From Chthoniobacterales bacterium (GTDB taxonomy: Bacteria; Verrucomicrobiota; Verrucomicrobiia; Chthoniobacterales; JAATET01): DNA of 55,955 nt. Positions within the stretch are counted from its first letter, which is position 1; every line of letters starts with the position of its first letter. Location of the stretch: positions 1-55,955 of the forward strand of contig DATCRI010000019.1 of assembly GCA_036569045.1 (NCBI GenBank), in the 5' to 3' direction. This document shows, in pieces, positions 1-10,160 of this stretch. Both the position numbers and the translations under genes were made by a program. The notes beneath the pieces are model-generated. The model saw nothing but the letters and a program-made list of their open reading frames with translations. It had not been told where the DNA came from and ran no database searches.

Positions 1-1
1 G

Positions 2-1132
2 GGCACGCTGGACGAAATCTTGCGAAGCGAGGAATCGCTCACCGCCCAGTATTTGAGCGGTCGCCTGGGGATTCGCGTGCCGAAGGTGCGCGTGGCGCCG
101 CGGAAGAAGCGCGAGCTCGCCGGCGAGATCGGCGACGGCTGGCTGACCGTGCGCGGCGCTCGCGAGAACAATCTCAAGGGGGTGACCGCCGCCTTCCCGG
201 CGGGTTGCTTCACGTGCGTGACCGGCGTCTCCGGCAGCGGAAAATCGACGCTGGTGAACGACATCCTGCGCGCCGCGCTGGCTCGTGACCTGAACGGCGC
301 GAAGGAAAAGCCCGGGGCGCACGACGAGATCGTCGGCACCGAGCAATTCGACAAGGTCGTCGTGATCGACCAGAGCCCGGTCGGGCGCACGCCGCGATCG
401 AATCCCGCCACGTATTCCGGTGCGCTGGGGCCGATTCGCGAACTCTTCGCGCAACTCCCGGCAGCCCGTGTGCGCGGCTACAACTCCAGCCGGTTCTCGT
501 TCAACATGAAGGGCGGCCGTTGCGAGCACTGCCAGGGCGACGGCTTCATCAAGATCGAGATGCATTTCCTCGCGGACGTTTACGTCGAGTGCGAGGTCTG
601 CCGCGGTCGCCGTTACAATCGCGAGACGCTCGAGCTGACCTACAAGGGCAAGAACATTGCCGACGTTCTCGACATGACGGTCGACGAGGCGGCGCGGTTC
701 TTCCGGAACATTCCGTCGCTCTCCGACAAGCTCGACACGATGCTGCAGGTCGGCCTCGGCTATCTGCGGCTCGGCCAGTCGGCGACCACGCTCTCCGGCG
801 GCGAGGCCCAGCGCCTGAAGCTCGCGAGCGAGCTGGCGAGGCGGGCGACCGGACGCACGATCTACATCCTCGACGAACCCACCACGGGCCTGCATTTCGC
901 CGATATCCACAAGCTGCTCGAGGTGCTGATGAAGCTGCGCGATGCGCGCAATACGCTCATCGTGATCGAGCACAATCTCGAGGTCATCAAGACCGCGGAC
1001 TGGGTGATCGATCTTGGCCCGGAGGGTGGCGATGGCGGCGGGCAGATCCTTGTCGAGGGGACGCCGGAGACGGTCGCGGCTTGCGGGCAGAGTCACACCG
1101 GGCGATACCTCAGCACCGTGTTGAACCGATGA
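2..1132 (+). CDS. uvrA: UvrABC excinuclease subunit A, C-terminal part (5' end outside window)
   Basis: UvrA is the damage-sensing ABC ATPase of nucleotide excision repair. The visible 376 residues carry the second ATPase unit: Walker [10 protein letters not shown], a CxxC-x(n)-CxxC zinc module (CEHC and CEVC), the ABC signature [16 protein letters not shown] and Walker [15 protein letters not shown]. The frame is open to the first base of the window, and the first residues ([20 protein letters not shown]) match internal UvrA sequence, so the TTG at position 20 is not a true start. The stop codon overlaps the start of the next gene in an ATGA arrangement, which implies translational coupling. 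The zinc module and signature leave little doubt about the assignment. Confidence 0.97.
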   Translation, partial: GTLDEILRSEESLTAQYLSGRLGIRVPKVRVAPRKKRELAGEIGDGWLTVRGARENNLKGVTAAFPAGCFTCVTGVSGSGKSTLVNDILRAALARDLNGAKEKPGAHDEIVGTEQFDKVVVIDQSPVGRTPRSNPATYSGALGPIRELFAQLPAARVRGYNSSRFSFNMKGGRCEHCQGDGFIKIEMHFLADVYVECEVCRGRRYNRETLELTYKGKNIADVLDMTVDEAARFFRNIPSLSDKLDTMLQVGLGYLRLGQSATTLSGGEAQRLKLASELARRATGRTIYILDEPTTGLHFADIHKLLEVLMKLRDARNTLIVIEHNLEVIKTADWVIDLGPEGGDGGGQILVEGTPETVAACGQSHTGRYLSTVLNR

Positions 1133-3537
1133 ACTGGCGTTGTTTGATCCTGCTTCTGGCGCTGCCTTCCGCGAAGGCCGGGGAGGTCGAGGACGCCATT
1201 GCCCGGGGCCGGGCGGCCCGGGCGGACGGCGTGCCCGAGGCGGCAATCTACGATCTCAAGAATGCCGCCGGTAACGCGGCCGGTCCCGCATCGCCGCAGG
1301 TCGTCGTGGAGCTGATGCGTTGTCTCATCGCGGCAGGCCGCGAGGACGAGGCGGTGCAGTGGGCGCGGCGCACGGTGTTTCGAACCGATCCGGCGGTCAT
1401 TTTCTGGCGCGCGCAGGCGCTGGCTCAGCATGGTGATTACCGCGCTGCGCTTGCGGACTATCGCCGCGCGGCCGGGGCGGATGCCTCGCTACGAGTGGAG
1501 GCGGATCTGGGCAACGCCCGCATGCTGGAGGCGCTCGGCCGCACGGAGGACGCGCTCGCGGTCTACGCGAAGGTGCCGGCGGAGAGTGCGTGGAGCGTCG
1601 AAGCCCGGCTGGCGAGTGCGGCCATCCTCATCGACGAGACGCGATTCGACGAAGCGAAGCGGTTGCTCGAGGGGGCGGAATTTCCCGACCGCGCGGCGAA
1701 GGATCGGCAACGATATCTGCTGGCCCGCATCGCGCTCGAGAGCGGTGAAGTCGACGACGCTGACCGCCTCTACGAGGGATTCAAGCCGCGCGATCCCCGG
1801 CTGGCGGCGGGGTTGACGATCGGCGAAGCGGACGCGCTGCTGCGGCGGAGTCACGAGGACAAGGCGGAGGATCGCATCGAGACCTTCGTGCGTGAAAATC
1901 CAGGCAATCCGCTGATCGGCGACCTGCTCGCGAAACTCGACGAGGTGCGGAGCCGCGAGCGGGATCCTTCGAGTTCGACGCTCAAGCAGTGGGAGAACGA
2001 CAACGACAATCCGATTCTTTCCACCACCGCAACATTCTACCTCGCCCGCGGTGACGAGCGGCAGGGTCGTCTTGACCGGGCGATCCGGAATTACCGCGAG
2101 TTCATTCGGCAGAATCCCGGCCATCCCCTGCGCGTAGTCGCGACGGTGCGTCTGGCCCGCCTGCTCGTTGCCGGCGGACAGATCAATGATGCCGCCGCGG
2201 TGCTGGCGGCCGCGGAGGCGCCCACGGATCGCGCGGACGATGCCCGGCTGCGCTTCCTGCGCGGGGCCACGGAATTCCAAAACAGGGACTTTGCCGCGGC
2301 CACAAAGACCTTTGTCGACGCCGCCAATCGCGAACCGGCAATCGCGGAAAGTGCCCTGGCCAACGCCGCCCTGGCGGCAATCGACGCCGGCAACGATCCG
2401 CTGGCGGCGGAAATTCTGAACGCACTTCGCAAGGAAAGCCTGGGCATGGCGCGGCGAATCGAGCTCGCGCAGGCCTTCCAGAATGCGCGGGCCGAGCGGC
2501 CGGACGCGGGGGAGCAGCTTGCCTGGCTGGCGAGCCAGGGCGGCATGATCGGCGAGCGGGCGCGACTGGCGTCGGCGGAGTGGCGTTGGGAGCAAGGCGA
2601 TCGATCCGGCGCGCAGGCGGAGTTTCGGCGGATCAACAATTCCAAGGCCGCCGGCGTGGGCGACCAGAAGGATTATTTCGCGGTGTATCTGGCCGACGAC
2701 GGCTCCGCGAGGTGCGTGGATGCGGTGGTGCAGGCCGCTCAGGATTTTCTCACGCGTCACCCCGGGGCTTCCCGGGAGGCCGACGTGCGGATGAAGCTGG
2801 GCGAGGTGCTCATGCGGGCCGGCGATTATCGCGGCGCCCGGGTGCAATTCGAGGAGGCCTCGAAGCACACGAATGACTCCGCGAGGCGCCAGAGTGCGCT
2901 TTTTCTCGCAGCCCGAGCCGCGGCCGGCAGCATGTCGCCGGAGGAAATCGACGCGGCAATCTACACGTTGCTCGAGGCGGTCGCTTCGGACAAATCCAGT
3001 GACCTCGCGACCCAGGCCCGGTGGGAACAGGCGATGCTGCAAAGCGCGCGCGGGCGGTTCGAAGAGAGCGTGAAGCTGCTCGATAGTCTCATCGCGGCAA
3101 CGAAGGATCCGCGTCTGCAGTTCGCGGCGCGGTTGAAGAAGGGGGACGCGCTTCTCGAGTGGAGCCGGACGCAGCCCGCTCGCGCCGCGGAGGCGATCAA
3201 GGAATGGCGCGCCGTCGCCGCTTCGCCCGATGCCCTGCCCGCGGAACGGAACGAGGCGCTCACCCATGCCGCCAACGCCAGCGAGCAGATCGGCGACGGC
3301 GATGGCGCGATCTCGGCCTACTACGAGGTGCTCACCGCTCCGCGTGACCGGCAGGCCGAGTATTTCTGGTATTACAAGGCCGGTTTCGCGGCGGCCCAGC
3401 TCCTCCTCAAGCAAGGCCGCACGAAGGAAGCGGTCGCCATCTACGAGAAGATGGCCGCCGTTCCCGGGCCGCAGGCCGCCGAGGCGAAGGAGAAAGTAAA
3501 GCGCTTGCGGCTGGAGAACTTTATTTGGGAAGATTGA
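1129..3537 (+). CDS. Exported tetratricopeptide-repeat protein, 802 aa
   Basis: The start ATG overlaps the uvrA stop (ATGA). The first 18 residues ([18 protein letters not shown]) form a signal peptide, so the protein is probably periplasmic. The remainder is almost entirely alpha-helical repeats with TPR-like spacing, for example [58 protein letters not shown] and [15 protein letters not shown]. No catalytic motif is visible. TPR arrays of this size usually serve as protein-protein scaffolds, but no partner can be named. A reading frame on the opposite strand across the same region is a GC-rich shadow: the signal peptide and repeat pattern exist only on the plus strand. The link to uvrA may be only positional. 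Confidence 0.85.
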   Translation: MNWRCLILLLALPSAKAGEVEDAIARGRAARADGVPEAAIYDLKNAAGNAAGPASPQVVVELMRCLIAAGREDEAVQWARRTVFRTDPAVIFWRAQALAQHGDYRAALADYRRAAGADASLRVEADLGNARMLEALGRTEDALAVYAKVPAESAWSVEARLASAAILIDETRFDEAKRLLEGAEFPDRAAKDRQRYLLARIALESGEVDDADRLYEGFKPRDPRLAAGLTIGEADALLRRSHEDKAEDRIETFVRENPGNPLIGDLLAKLDEVRSRERDPSSSTLKQWENDNDNPILSTTATFYLARGDERQGRLDRAIRNYREFIRQNPGHPLRVVATVRLARLLVAGGQINDAAAVLAAAEAPTDRADDARLRFLRGATEFQNRDFAAATKTFVDAANREPAIAESALANAALAAIDAGNDPLAAEILNALRKESLGMARRIELAQAFQNARAERPDAGEQLAWLASQGGMIGERARLASAEWRWEQGDRSGAQAEFRRINNSKAAGVGDQKDYFAVYLADDGSARCVDAVVQAAQDFLTRHPGASREADVRMKLGEVLMRAGDYRGARVQFEEASKHTNDSARRQSALFLAARAAAGSMSPEEIDAAIYTLLEAVASDKSSDLATQARWEQAMLQSARGRFEESVKLLDSLIAATKDPRLQFAARLKKGDALLEWSRTQPARAAEAIKEWRAVAASPDALPAERNEALTHAANASEQIGDGDGAISAYYEVLTAPRDRQAEYFWYYKAGFAAAQLLLKQGRTKEAVAIYEKMAAVPGPQAAEAKEKVKRLRLENFIWED

Positions 3538-3548
3538 TCTTCCATCCC

Positions 3549-4631
3549 ATGGCTATCACCGATCACGTCAAGCTCTTCATTCCCGGCCCCATCGAGGTCT
3601 CGGAGAAAACCTTTCGCGCGTTCTGCACCCCGATGATCGGGCACCGCAGCGGCGACTTCAAAAAACTCTACGGCGGAATCCAGCCGCAGCTGCAGACGCT
3701 CTTCGGCACCACGCAGCCGGTCTTTCTCTCGACGTCCTCTGCCTGGGGCGTGATGGAAGGCGCGCTTCGCAACCTCGTCGCGAAGAAGGTGCTCAACTGC
3801 ATGAACGGCGCCTTCTCGGACAAATGGTTCGACGTCAGCAAGCGTTGCGGCAAGGCCGCCGAGGCGTTGCAGGTCGAGTGGGGACAGCCGATCACGCCCG
3901 AGGCGGTGGACGCTGCGCTCGCGACCGGCGAGTTCGACGCGATCACGCTCATTCACAACGAGACCTCGACCGGCCTGCGCAATCCGCTTCCGGAGATCGC
4001 GGCGGTCGTTCGCAAATATCCCGAGGTGATGTTCATCGTGGATACCGTTTCGTCGTTCTCGACGGAGCCCATTCCGATGGACGAACTCGGCATCGATGTG
4101 CTGCTCACCGGCAGCCAGAAAGCCCTCGCGCTCCCGCCCGGCCTCGCGCTGTTCAGCGTCTCGGAGAAGGCTTTCGAGCGCGCGGCCACGATGAAGGATC
4201 GCGGCTACTACTTCGACTTCATCGAATTTCGGAAGAACCAGCAGGATGACATGACCCCGAGCACGCCGGTGATTTCGCACATCTACGCGCTGCGCTCGAA
4301 GCTCGAAGACATCTTCACCGAGGGCGTCGAGGCCCGCCACGCCCGCCATCGGAAACTCAACGGCATCGTCCACGAGTGGGTGAAGGCGCGCGGGTTCGAA
4401 TTCTTCGCGCCGGAAGGCTACCGCTCCCTCTCGCTGACCTGCGTGAAGAACAACCGCGAGGTCGACACCGCCGAGTGGATCAAGCGGCTGCGCGAGAAAT
4501 ACCACTGCGTGATCGACGGCGGCTACGGCAAGATCAAGGGCAAGTCTTTCCGCATTTCGAACATGGGCGACGAGACCGAGGAGACGATCACCGAACTCCT
4601 CGGCTGGCTCGACGACACGCTGCCGGCGTAA
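3549..4631 (+). CDS. Class V pyridoxal-phosphate aminotransferase (serine/alanine-glyoxylate type)
   Basis: The 360-aa protein belongs to aminotransferase class V, near the alanine:glyoxylate / serine-pyruvate group. Evidence is the N-terminal FIPGPIEVSEKTFRAF and MIGHRSGDFKKLY segments, the PLP-binding aspartate in VDTVSSFSTEPIPM, and the PLP lysine in LLTGSQKALALPPGLAL. Enzymes of this group interconvert small amino acids and 2-oxoacids such as glyoxylate and pyruvate in the cytosol. The exact substrate cannot be read from the sequence. I place the start at the ATG at 3549; a TTG at 3525 would overlap the upstream gene and add residues absent from the family. A further ATG-free upstream extension is not needed. 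Confidence 0.88.
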   Translation: MAITDHVKLFIPGPIEVSEKTFRAFCTPMIGHRSGDFKKLYGGIQPQLQTLFGTTQPVFLSTSSAWGVMEGALRNLVAKKVLNCMNGAFSDKWFDVSKRCGKAAEALQVEWGQPITPEAVDAALATGEFDAITLIHNETSTGLRNPLPEIAAVVRKYPEVMFIVDTVSSFSTEPIPMDELGIDVLLTGSQKALALPPGLALFSVSEKAFERAATMKDRGYYFDFIEFRKNQQDDMTPSTPVISHIYALRSKLEDIFTEGVEARHARHRKLNGIVHEWVKARGFEFFAPEGYRSLSLTCVKNNREVDTAEWIKRLREKYHCVIDGGYGKIKGKSFRISNMGDETEETITELLGWLDDTLPA

Positions 4632-4643
4632 CGCTGGCGGCCC

Positions 4644-5048
4644 TCAGGACCCCACCACGGGCGGTGGGGTCGGCGTCATTGTCGGCGTGGGCGTCGGAGT
4701 TTCGAGAGGTGTGGGCGACGGCGTGGATGGCGCCGTGGCCTCGTGAATGCGCTCCTTCATGTCACTGGCGGCGTCCTTGATCGCGTCGCCGGCTTTTTGG
4801 AGCGTTGGCTGTGCCTTTTGCGCGGCTTCGCGCGTGGCGGCCGCGGCGCTGGCGGCCGCGTCTTTGGTCGCTTCCAGAGCAGCGGCGGCGGCTTCCTTTG
4901 CCTCGCGAGCGGCCCGCTGACCGGCCGTTTCTTCCGTTGGCGTCGGAGCGGGAGTGGGCGTCGGAGTTGCGTCGGCGACGGGCTTGGGGCCATCGCACGC
5001 GGCGAGGGCCACGGCAAACGCGCAGAGGGTGGGGATGAGTGTCTTCAT
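4644..5048 (-). CDS. Small alanine-rich lipoprotein
   Basis: A 134-aa protein starting MKTLIPTLCAFAVALAACDG, with a lipobox LAAC, so it should be a lipid-anchored envelope protein. Pro/Thr-rich linkers (TPTPTPAPTPTEE near the N-terminus, TPTPTPTMTPTPPP at the end) flank a roughly 60-residue helix rich in Ala, Lys and Glu (EAKEAAAAALEATKDAAASAAAATREAAQKA). This resembles small outer-membrane coiled-coil lipoproteins, though no family can be named. A longer frame reaches 5114 but would overlap the phosphomutase stop and lose the lipobox position, so I chose the start at 5048. No catalytic residues are seen. Confidence 0.75.
   Translation of the reverse strand: MKTLIPTLCAFAVALAACDGPKPVADATPTPTPAPTPTEETAGQRAAREAKEAAAAALEATKDAAASAAAATREAAQKAQPTLQKAGDAIKDAASDMKERIHEATAPSTPSPTPLETPTPTPTMTPTPPPVVGS
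4649..4672. terminator. Candidate bidirectional hairpin between convergent genes
   Basis: A perfect 9-bp stem (GACCCCACC / GGTGGGGTC) with a 6-nt loop sits at the 3' ends of the convergent aminotransferase and lipoprotein genes. There is no T-run on either side, so intrinsic termination is uncertain. It also encodes the last residues of the lipoprotein. Confidence 0.35.
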
Positions 5049-5088
5049 ACCGAAGGAGGTTCGCTTCCCGGTCGGGGAGTGCGCGGAT

Positions 5089-6954
5089 TTAATTTGCGAG
5101 GCGGGCGTCGACATCGGCCTTCAGGGCCGCCCACGCGGCGGTGAGCTTGTCGGCAGCGATCGTTTTCGATCCCGCGACATCGGCCGTCGGCGCCTCGGCC
5201 GCGAAAAGGTAGAACTTGATCTTCGGCTCGGTGCCGGAAGGACGCACCGCCACCCGCACGCCATTCGCGATCTCGAAAATCGTCATGGCTTCCTTCGGCA
5301 GGGCGTCTCCTTCGCTGTCGATCAATCCGCCGAGCGAAAAATCGCGGACTTCCGTGACCGCCGCTCCGGCAATTTCCGTGGGCGGATTTTCGCGGTAGGA
5401 GGTCGCGAGTTTTTGAATCTTCGCCGCGCCATCGGCGCCGTCCATCACGAGCGATTCGCTGCGCTCGAGGTGCACGCCAAATTCCGCGAAGAGGGTGTCG
5501 AGCAGCTCGGGCAGCGTGACTCCCGTCGTGCGGGCGTAGGCGGCGACCTCGGTGAGCATCACGGCGGCGGCGTTGGCATCCTTGTCGCGAACGAAATCCG
5601 CGCCGCTGTAGCCGTAACTTTCCTCGCCGCCGAAGACGAAGGTCGTGTCGCCGGTCTTCTCGTATTTCGCGAGCTTCTCGCCGATGTATTTGAAGCCGGT
5701 GAGCGTCTCGACGCAGCGCAGGCCGAACTTCTTCGCCACGGCCTTCTGGAGGTCCGTCGTCACGAACGTCTTCACGATCACGCCGCTCGCGGCGGTGGCC
5801 GGAGTGAGTCGGCCGGACTCGAAGAACTTCATCGCGCGATACCAGGCCATGAGCGAGCCAAGCTGATTGCCCGTGAGCAGGTGCAGCCGGCCGTCGGGAC
5901 CGCGCGCGGCGACGCCGAGGCGGTCGGCATCGGGGTCCGTCGCGAGCACGAGGTCAGCGCCTTCGGCGTCGGCCTGCTCCATCGCGAGGGTAAGGGCCTC
6001 GGAGTTCTCGGGATTCGGTGATTTGACGGTCGGGAAACGGCCGTCGGGAACGTCCTGCGAAGCGACGGTGGAGACTTCGCAGCCGATCTTGCGCAGGACG
6101 GGAACCGTGGACACGCCGCCCACGCCGTGCAGCGGCGTGAAGACGATTCGCAGTTTCGCGTCGCGGACGATCTGCGGGTCGAGGAGCAGCGTCTCGAGCT
6201 GGGTGATGTAGGCGGCATCGACCTCCGCGCCGAGCGCACGCAGGGTGCCGGGCTCGGCGGCGGGTTCGTAGCGCTCGCCGGCGACGGCGTTCACCCGGGC
6301 GATGATCCCGCTCGCGTGCGGCTCGACGATCTGGCCGCCGTCGGCAAAGTAGACCTTGTAGCCATTGTATTCCGGCGGGTTGTGGCTCGCGGTGAGGTTG
6401 ATGCCCGCCGCCGCGCCGGTTACGCGCACGGCGAACGAGAGTTCGGGCGTCGAACGAGCTCCCTCGAACAGCCGGGCGTCCACGCCAAGGTCGCTGATGA
6501 CTTTCGCCACGAATTCCGCGAACTCGCGCGAAAAATGGCGGGTGTCGTGCGCGATGCAAATGCCCGGGGGCGTCGAGCGTCCGGTCTCGGCCTGCCAGGC
6601 GAGCACGTAGGCGACGAGACCCTGCGTGGCGCGGCTGAGATTGTAGAAGTTCATCGCGTTCGTGCCGACGCAGGGGTGCTCTGGGCGATCGTTCGGGCCG
6701 CCGGCGCCCTGTTCGGCCCGGGTGACGACGGCGCCGATGGATTTCCCGCGCAGACCGCCGGTGCCGAAGGCGAGAGTGCGGAAGAAGCGGTTGTCGAGTT
6801 CGCTCCAGTTCCCGGCGGCGACGAGCTCCTCGATGGCAGCGACGGCCACGGGTGGGGGATCCTGCGCGAGAAAGGCGGAAAGGTTGTCGGCGGAGGCTTC
6901 GAGAAGGAGGCCGTGCGCGGCGGCTTCGCGGATACGGTGGGAAATATCGCTCAC
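5089..6954 (-). CDS. Phosphoglucomutase/phosphomannomutase family alpha-D-phosphohexomutase
   Basis: A 621-aa cytosolic enzyme interconverting hexose 1- and 6-phosphates. It has the active-site phosphoserine motif TASHNPPEYNGYKVYF (Ser about residue 190), the metal loop DPDADRLGVA, the sugar-binding GGEESYGYSG and the C-terminal phosphate-binding RPSGTEPKIKFY. Four domains in the usual order are present. The length and the N-terminal LAFGTGGLRG segment match the longer PGM2-like subgroup, which acts on glucose 1-phosphate and related pentose or hexose phosphates. It would feed glycogen, nucleotide-sugar and exopolysaccharide synthesis. The gene stands alone, convergent with nothing and divergent from the small zinc-ribbon gene to its right. 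Confidence 0.93.
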   Translation of the reverse strand: MSDISHRIREAAAHGLLLEASADNLSAFLAQDPPPVAVAAIEELVAAGNWSELDNRFFRTLAFGTGGLRGKSIGAVVTRAEQGAGGPNDRPEHPCVGTNAMNFYNLSRATQGLVAYVLAWQAETGRSTPPGICIAHDTRHFSREFAEFVAKVISDLGVDARLFEGARSTPELSFAVRVTGAAAGINLTASHNPPEYNGYKVYFADGGQIVEPHASGIIARVNAVAGERYEPAAEPGTLRALGAEVDAAYITQLETLLLDPQIVRDAKLRIVFTPLHGVGGVSTVPVLRKIGCEVSTVASQDVPDGRFPTVKSPNPENSEALTLAMEQADAEGADLVLATDPDADRLGVAARGPDGRLHLLTGNQLGSLMAWYRAMKFFESGRLTPATAASGVIVKTFVTTDLQKAVAKKFGLRCVETLTGFKYIGEKLAKYEKTGDTTFVFGGEESYGYSGADFVRDKDANAAAVMLTEVAAYARTTGVTLPELLDTLFAEFGVHLERSESLVMDGADGAAKIQKLATSYRENPPTEIAGAAVTEVRDFSLGGLIDSEGDALPKEAMTIFEIANGVRVAVRPSGTEPKIKFYLFAAEAPTADVAGSKTIAADKLTAAWAALKADVDARLAN

Positions 6955-7055
6955 GGCGCGAGACGCTACAAATCCGTGAGGGGTGGCTCAAGTCCGCACT
7001 CGAACCGAAATGGTTTTCGCTTTTGGGCCGAAATTCCGCCGCCTATGGAGGAGGC

Positions 7056-7280
7056 ATGCCGCTCAAGCGCTGCCCGAAGTGTGGAAAATATCTGACGCAG
7101 GAATCTCGCGACGCCTGCACGTGTGCGGACCGTCCGCCGTCCGGACCCGGGATGGACGGCGCGCGATTCGTGAAGACGCTGCTCGTCATTGCCGGGCTGC
7201 TCGCGCTGCTATCGATCGGCGTTTACCACGGCATTGCCTGCCTCCGCGAGCTTCACGGCCTCTCCGGGCTCTCCCATTGA
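7056..7280 (+). CDS. Small zinc-ribbon single-span membrane protein, 74 aa
   Basis: Starts MPLKRCPKCGKYLTQESRDACTC. A four-cysteine cluster (CPKC and CTC plus spacing) suggests a short zinc ribbon, followed by a hydrophobic segment of about 20 residues (FVKTLLVIAGLLALLSIGVY) and a short tail. A clear Shine-Dalgarno GGAGGAG lies 5-11 bases before the ATG, which settles the start. Zinc-ribbon plus single-span proteins of this kind are common and poorly characterised; the function is unknown. It is tucked between the phosphomutase (divergent) and lysA (convergent). Confidence 0.7.
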   Translation: MPLKRCPKCGKYLTQESRDACTCADRPPSGPGMDGARFVKTLLVIAGLLALLSIGVYHGIACLRELHGLSGLSH

Positions 7281-7300
7281 GGCCGCGCGCACGGTGAGCC

Positions 7301-8590
7301 CTATTCGGGAATCGTCTCGCCGCGGATGAGGTCGTCGTAGTTCTGGCGTTCGCGGATCACGTTCCACTTCGTGCCATCGACGAGAACCTCGGGAAGCAGC
7401 GGGCGGCTGTTGTAGGTCGAGGACATCACGAAGCCATACGCGCCGGCGCTCAGCAGGGCGATGCGATCACCGCTCGCGAGCGGCGCAATGGCGCGGTCCT
7501 GCGCGAAGAAGTCACCGCTCTCGCAGACCGGGCCGACGACGTCCATCACGACGGGTTCGCCAGCGGCTTTCCGGAGCGGATGAATTTCATGGTGACCCTC
7601 GTAAAGCGCCGGGCGGATGAGGTCGTTCATCGCGGCGTCGACGATGGTGAAAATCTTCGTCGGCGTCTTCTTCACGTAGAGGACGCTCGAGAGCAGCGCG
7701 CCGGCATTGCCCACGAGAAAGCGGCCCGGCTCCAGCAGGATCTTCAGGCCCAGCGGGCGCAGAAGCGGGACGACGGCCTCGGCGTAGGCCTCCGGCGTGA
7801 TGCGACGGGGATGATCCTTCGCGGTCCACCAGGCCGGGTCGCCGCTTTCGAGCGCGGGATCGTAGACGATGCCGATGCCGCCGCCGATGCTGAAGAACTC
7901 GATCGCGTAGCGCGCCTTGAGGGTCTCGACGAGCGGGATGAGCTTGCCGACAGCCTCGGCGAACGGCGCCGGGTCGAGGATCTGCGAACCGATGTGCGTC
8001 TGCACGCCGCGGATGCGCAGGTGCTTGCGAGTCGCGGCCTCGGCGTAGACGGCCTCGGCGCGGTCGAGGCCAATGCCGAACTTATTCTTACTCTTGCCGG
8101 TGGAGATGTATTTGTGCGTGCCGGCGTCGACGTCGGGATTCACGCGGATGGCGATCGGCGCGATCACGCCCAGGCCCGCGGCGACCTCGTCGATAAAGGC
8201 CAGCTCGGCCTCGCTTTCGACGTTGAAGCAATGGACGCCCTCGCGCAGTGCCTGCTCGATCTCGGGCCGGGTCTTTCCGACGCCGGCGAATGTGCAATGC
8301 GCCGCGTCGCCGCCGGCACGCTGCACGCGGAACAGCTCGCCGCCGGAGACGATGTCGAAGCCGGCGCCCTCGGCCACGAGGAGATTCAGGATGGCGATGT
8401 TCGAGTTGGCCTTCACCGCGAAGCAGATCTGGTGATCGAGTTCGGCGAGCGCGCGATCGAGGCGCTGGAAGTTCGTGCGAATCGTCTCGGCGGAATAGAC
8501 GTAGGCGGGCGTGCCGACGGCGTCGGCGATGGAGGTGAGCGGGACGCCCTCGCAGGTGAGGGCGTCTTCAACGTAACGGAAGGAATGCAT
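7301..8590 (-). CDS. lysA: Diaminopimelate decarboxylase
   Basis: Converts meso-diaminopimelate to L-lysine, the last step of lysine synthesis, using PLP. The 429-aa protein has the alanine-racemase-like barrel with the PLP lysine motif CFAVKANSN (about residue 50), HIGSQI, the glycine-rich phosphate loop SIGGGIG, EPGRFLVGNAG and the C-terminal catalytic CESGDFFA and YGFVMSSTYNSRPLLPEV. The start MHSFRYVEDAL at 8590 agrees with the family; an upstream extension to 8698 is open but lacks similarity. It is divergent from the PEP-CTERM gene with about 80 bp between the two starts. Confidence 0.95.
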   Translation of the reverse strand: MHSFRYVEDALTCEGVPLTSIADAVGTPAYVYSAETIRTNFQRLDRALAELDHQICFAVKANSNIAILNLLVAEGAGFDIVSGGELFRVQRAGGDAAHCTFAGVGKTRPEIEQALREGVHCFNVESEAELAFIDEVAAGLGVIAPIAIRVNPDVDAGTHKYISTGKSKNKFGIGLDRAEAVYAEAATRKHLRIRGVQTHIGSQILDPAPFAEAVGKLIPLVETLKARYAIEFFSIGGGIGIVYDPALESGDPAWWTAKDHPRRITPEAYAEAVVPLLRPLGLKILLEPGRFLVGNAGALLSSVLYVKKTPTKIFTIVDAAMNDLIRPALYEGHHEIHPLRKAAGEPVVMDVVGPVCESGDFFAQDRAIAPLASGDRIALLSAGAYGFVMSSTYNSRPLLPEVLVDGTKWNVIRERQNYDDLIRGETIPE

Positions 8591-8669
8591 GGTCGAGAAA
8601 TTGATCGCGGATGAGTGTTCCCCGGCGAATGGGAGGAAACTCCTGCCCGGAAAGCGCTTGGGAAACTTG

Positions 8670-10160
8670 ATGAAACCGCGAACCGCGCCCATCTTCAAGG
8701 CCGTGGAAGGCTTTTGCCCGATTTCCCTCCGGTCGGCTTTCGTGGCGGGAGTCCTCGCCCTGGGCTTCGTCGCGCCTCTGCACGCCGATTATCTCGACGA
8801 GATCGGCTATCGCGATCTCGTGGCCGAGCTGCAGGCAGCGGGCAAGACGGTGCCCGACGGAACGGGAGTCACCGTGTCGCAGGTCGAGGCGAGCCTCGGA
8901 ACGGACACTTCGGTTACGCCGAATACCTACGCCTACCTGGCGGACCAGTCCCTGTTCACGGGAGTGACGATTACAAACGCGAGTGGTTCCTCCTATCCTG
9001 CGGCAATCTCCAGTCATGCGAATGAAGTCGGCTTCCACCTGTTCGGAGACGCGAGCATGGGCTCTGGAATCACCGCCGTGACCGCGTATCTCGCTGACCA
9101 TTGGGTTGGAAGCGGGAGTCTGAATTTCACAACGACCGGATTCTCGCCGCTGGCACCGCTCACGGAGGGACGCGACGTGGCAAATTTTAGCTGGGTGGGC
9201 ACGACCGGATCAGCGGCGAACGATCAACTCATTTTGAATCGTCTCGATTACCAGATTCAGCGAGACGACTACGTGGCCGTCGTCGCGGTGAATAATGGGT
9301 CGGTCGCTCAGAACCTCCTTGCGAGTGCCTACAATGTCATCAGCGTGGGTGTGACGAGTGGCAATCATGCGTCCGGCTCGAGTTCGGAGGTGAATTCTGC
9401 CGTCACCTATCCGCAACTCGTCGTGCCGGAGAGTGCGACGAGCTACGCGACCCCGGTCGTCAGCTCCGCGGCGGCGTTGCTCGTCCAGACGGCGCGCGGC
9501 TCTTCGACGACTTCGGCAAACGGCACGAAGTCTGAGGTGGTCAAGGCGATCCTGCTCGCAGGGGCGACCAAGAGTGAGTTCACCACCTGGAGCCGAAGCG
9601 ATACGTCACCGCTGGACGCAACGTTCGGGGCCGGTGAATTGAACGTGCAGAACAGTTCTCACATCCTCACGGCGGGCGAGCAGACGGCGAACGCAGTGGT
9701 CGCAACTACCGGCTGGGATTTCAACTCGATCGCGCTCAACGCCACCGTCAGCTATACCTTCGACCTCGCGGCGACGGGAGACCTGAGCGTCGCGCTCACG
9801 TGGAATGCGATCTACTCGGAGGTGAACTTCAACGCCCTGTCGCTGTCGCTCGCGGATTTGAATCTGTCTCTCTACGAGATCGGGACGGGCGGTGCGCTCA
9901 CCCTCGTGCAGCAGAGTCTTTCCTCGGGAAATATCGAGGCGCTTTGGGTGACCGATCTCGCCGCCGGTGATTACGTGCTGAAAGTGACCTACGCGAGCAA
10001 TGCCAGCGGCTTTGGCTCGACCGCGGAATACGCGGTGGCCTGGCAGACGACCTACACCGGGTTCGTGGCCGTGCCGGAGCCCGCCTTCACCGCGCTGATC
10101 GTCGCCGGCGGGCTCGTGATGGTCGTCACGCTGCGCCGCCGGGTGGCGCGATCCCTTTAG
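8670..10160 (+). CDS. Subtilase-like exported protein with PEP-CTERM anchor
   Basis: A 496-aa protein with an N-terminal signal (RSAFVAGVLALGFVAPLHA) and a C-terminal VPEPAFTAL, hydrophobic stretch and RRR cluster typical of PEP-CTERM sorting, so it is predicted to be exported and processed by an exosortase. The middle resembles an S8 subtilase: GTGVTVSQVEAS aligns with the catalytic Asp region, SSHANEVG with the His region, and ATSYATPVVSSAAALLV with the catalytic Ser region. His and Ser are kept, but the usual Asp position appears to be Glu, so activity is uncertain. A beta-rich C-terminal domain (about residues 350-460) resembles pre-peptidase or sorting domains. The stop overlaps that of opcA by 4 bp (convergent). 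Confidence 0.8.
   Translation: MKPRTAPIFKAVEGFCPISLRSAFVAGVLALGFVAPLHADYLDEIGYRDLVAELQAAGKTVPDGTGVTVSQVEASLGTDTSVTPNTYAYLADQSLFTGVTITNASGSSYPAAISSHANEVGFHLFGDASMGSGITAVTAYLADHWVGSGSLNFTTTGFSPLAPLTEGRDVANFSWVGTTGSAANDQLILNRLDYQIQRDDYVAVVAVNNGSVAQNLLASAYNVISVGVTSGNHASGSSSEVNSAVTYPQLVVPESATSYATPVVSSAAALLVQTARGSSTTSANGTKSEVVKAILLAGATKSEFTTWSRSDTSPLDATFGAGELNVQNSSHILTAGEQTANAVVATTGWDFNSIALNATVSYTFDLAATGDLSVALTWNAIYSEVNFNALSLSLADLNLSLYEIGTGGALTLVQQSLSSGNIEALWVTDLAAGDYVLKVTYASNASGFGSTAEYAVAWQTTYTGFVAVPEPAFTALIVAGGLVMVVTLRRRVARSL

Noticed and set aside
1489-3414. A 641-codon open frame on the minus strand opposite the first TPR gene
   Set aside because: GC-rich antisense shadow; composition is Arg/Gly/Leu-rich without domains, while the plus strand has a signal peptide and TPR repeats.
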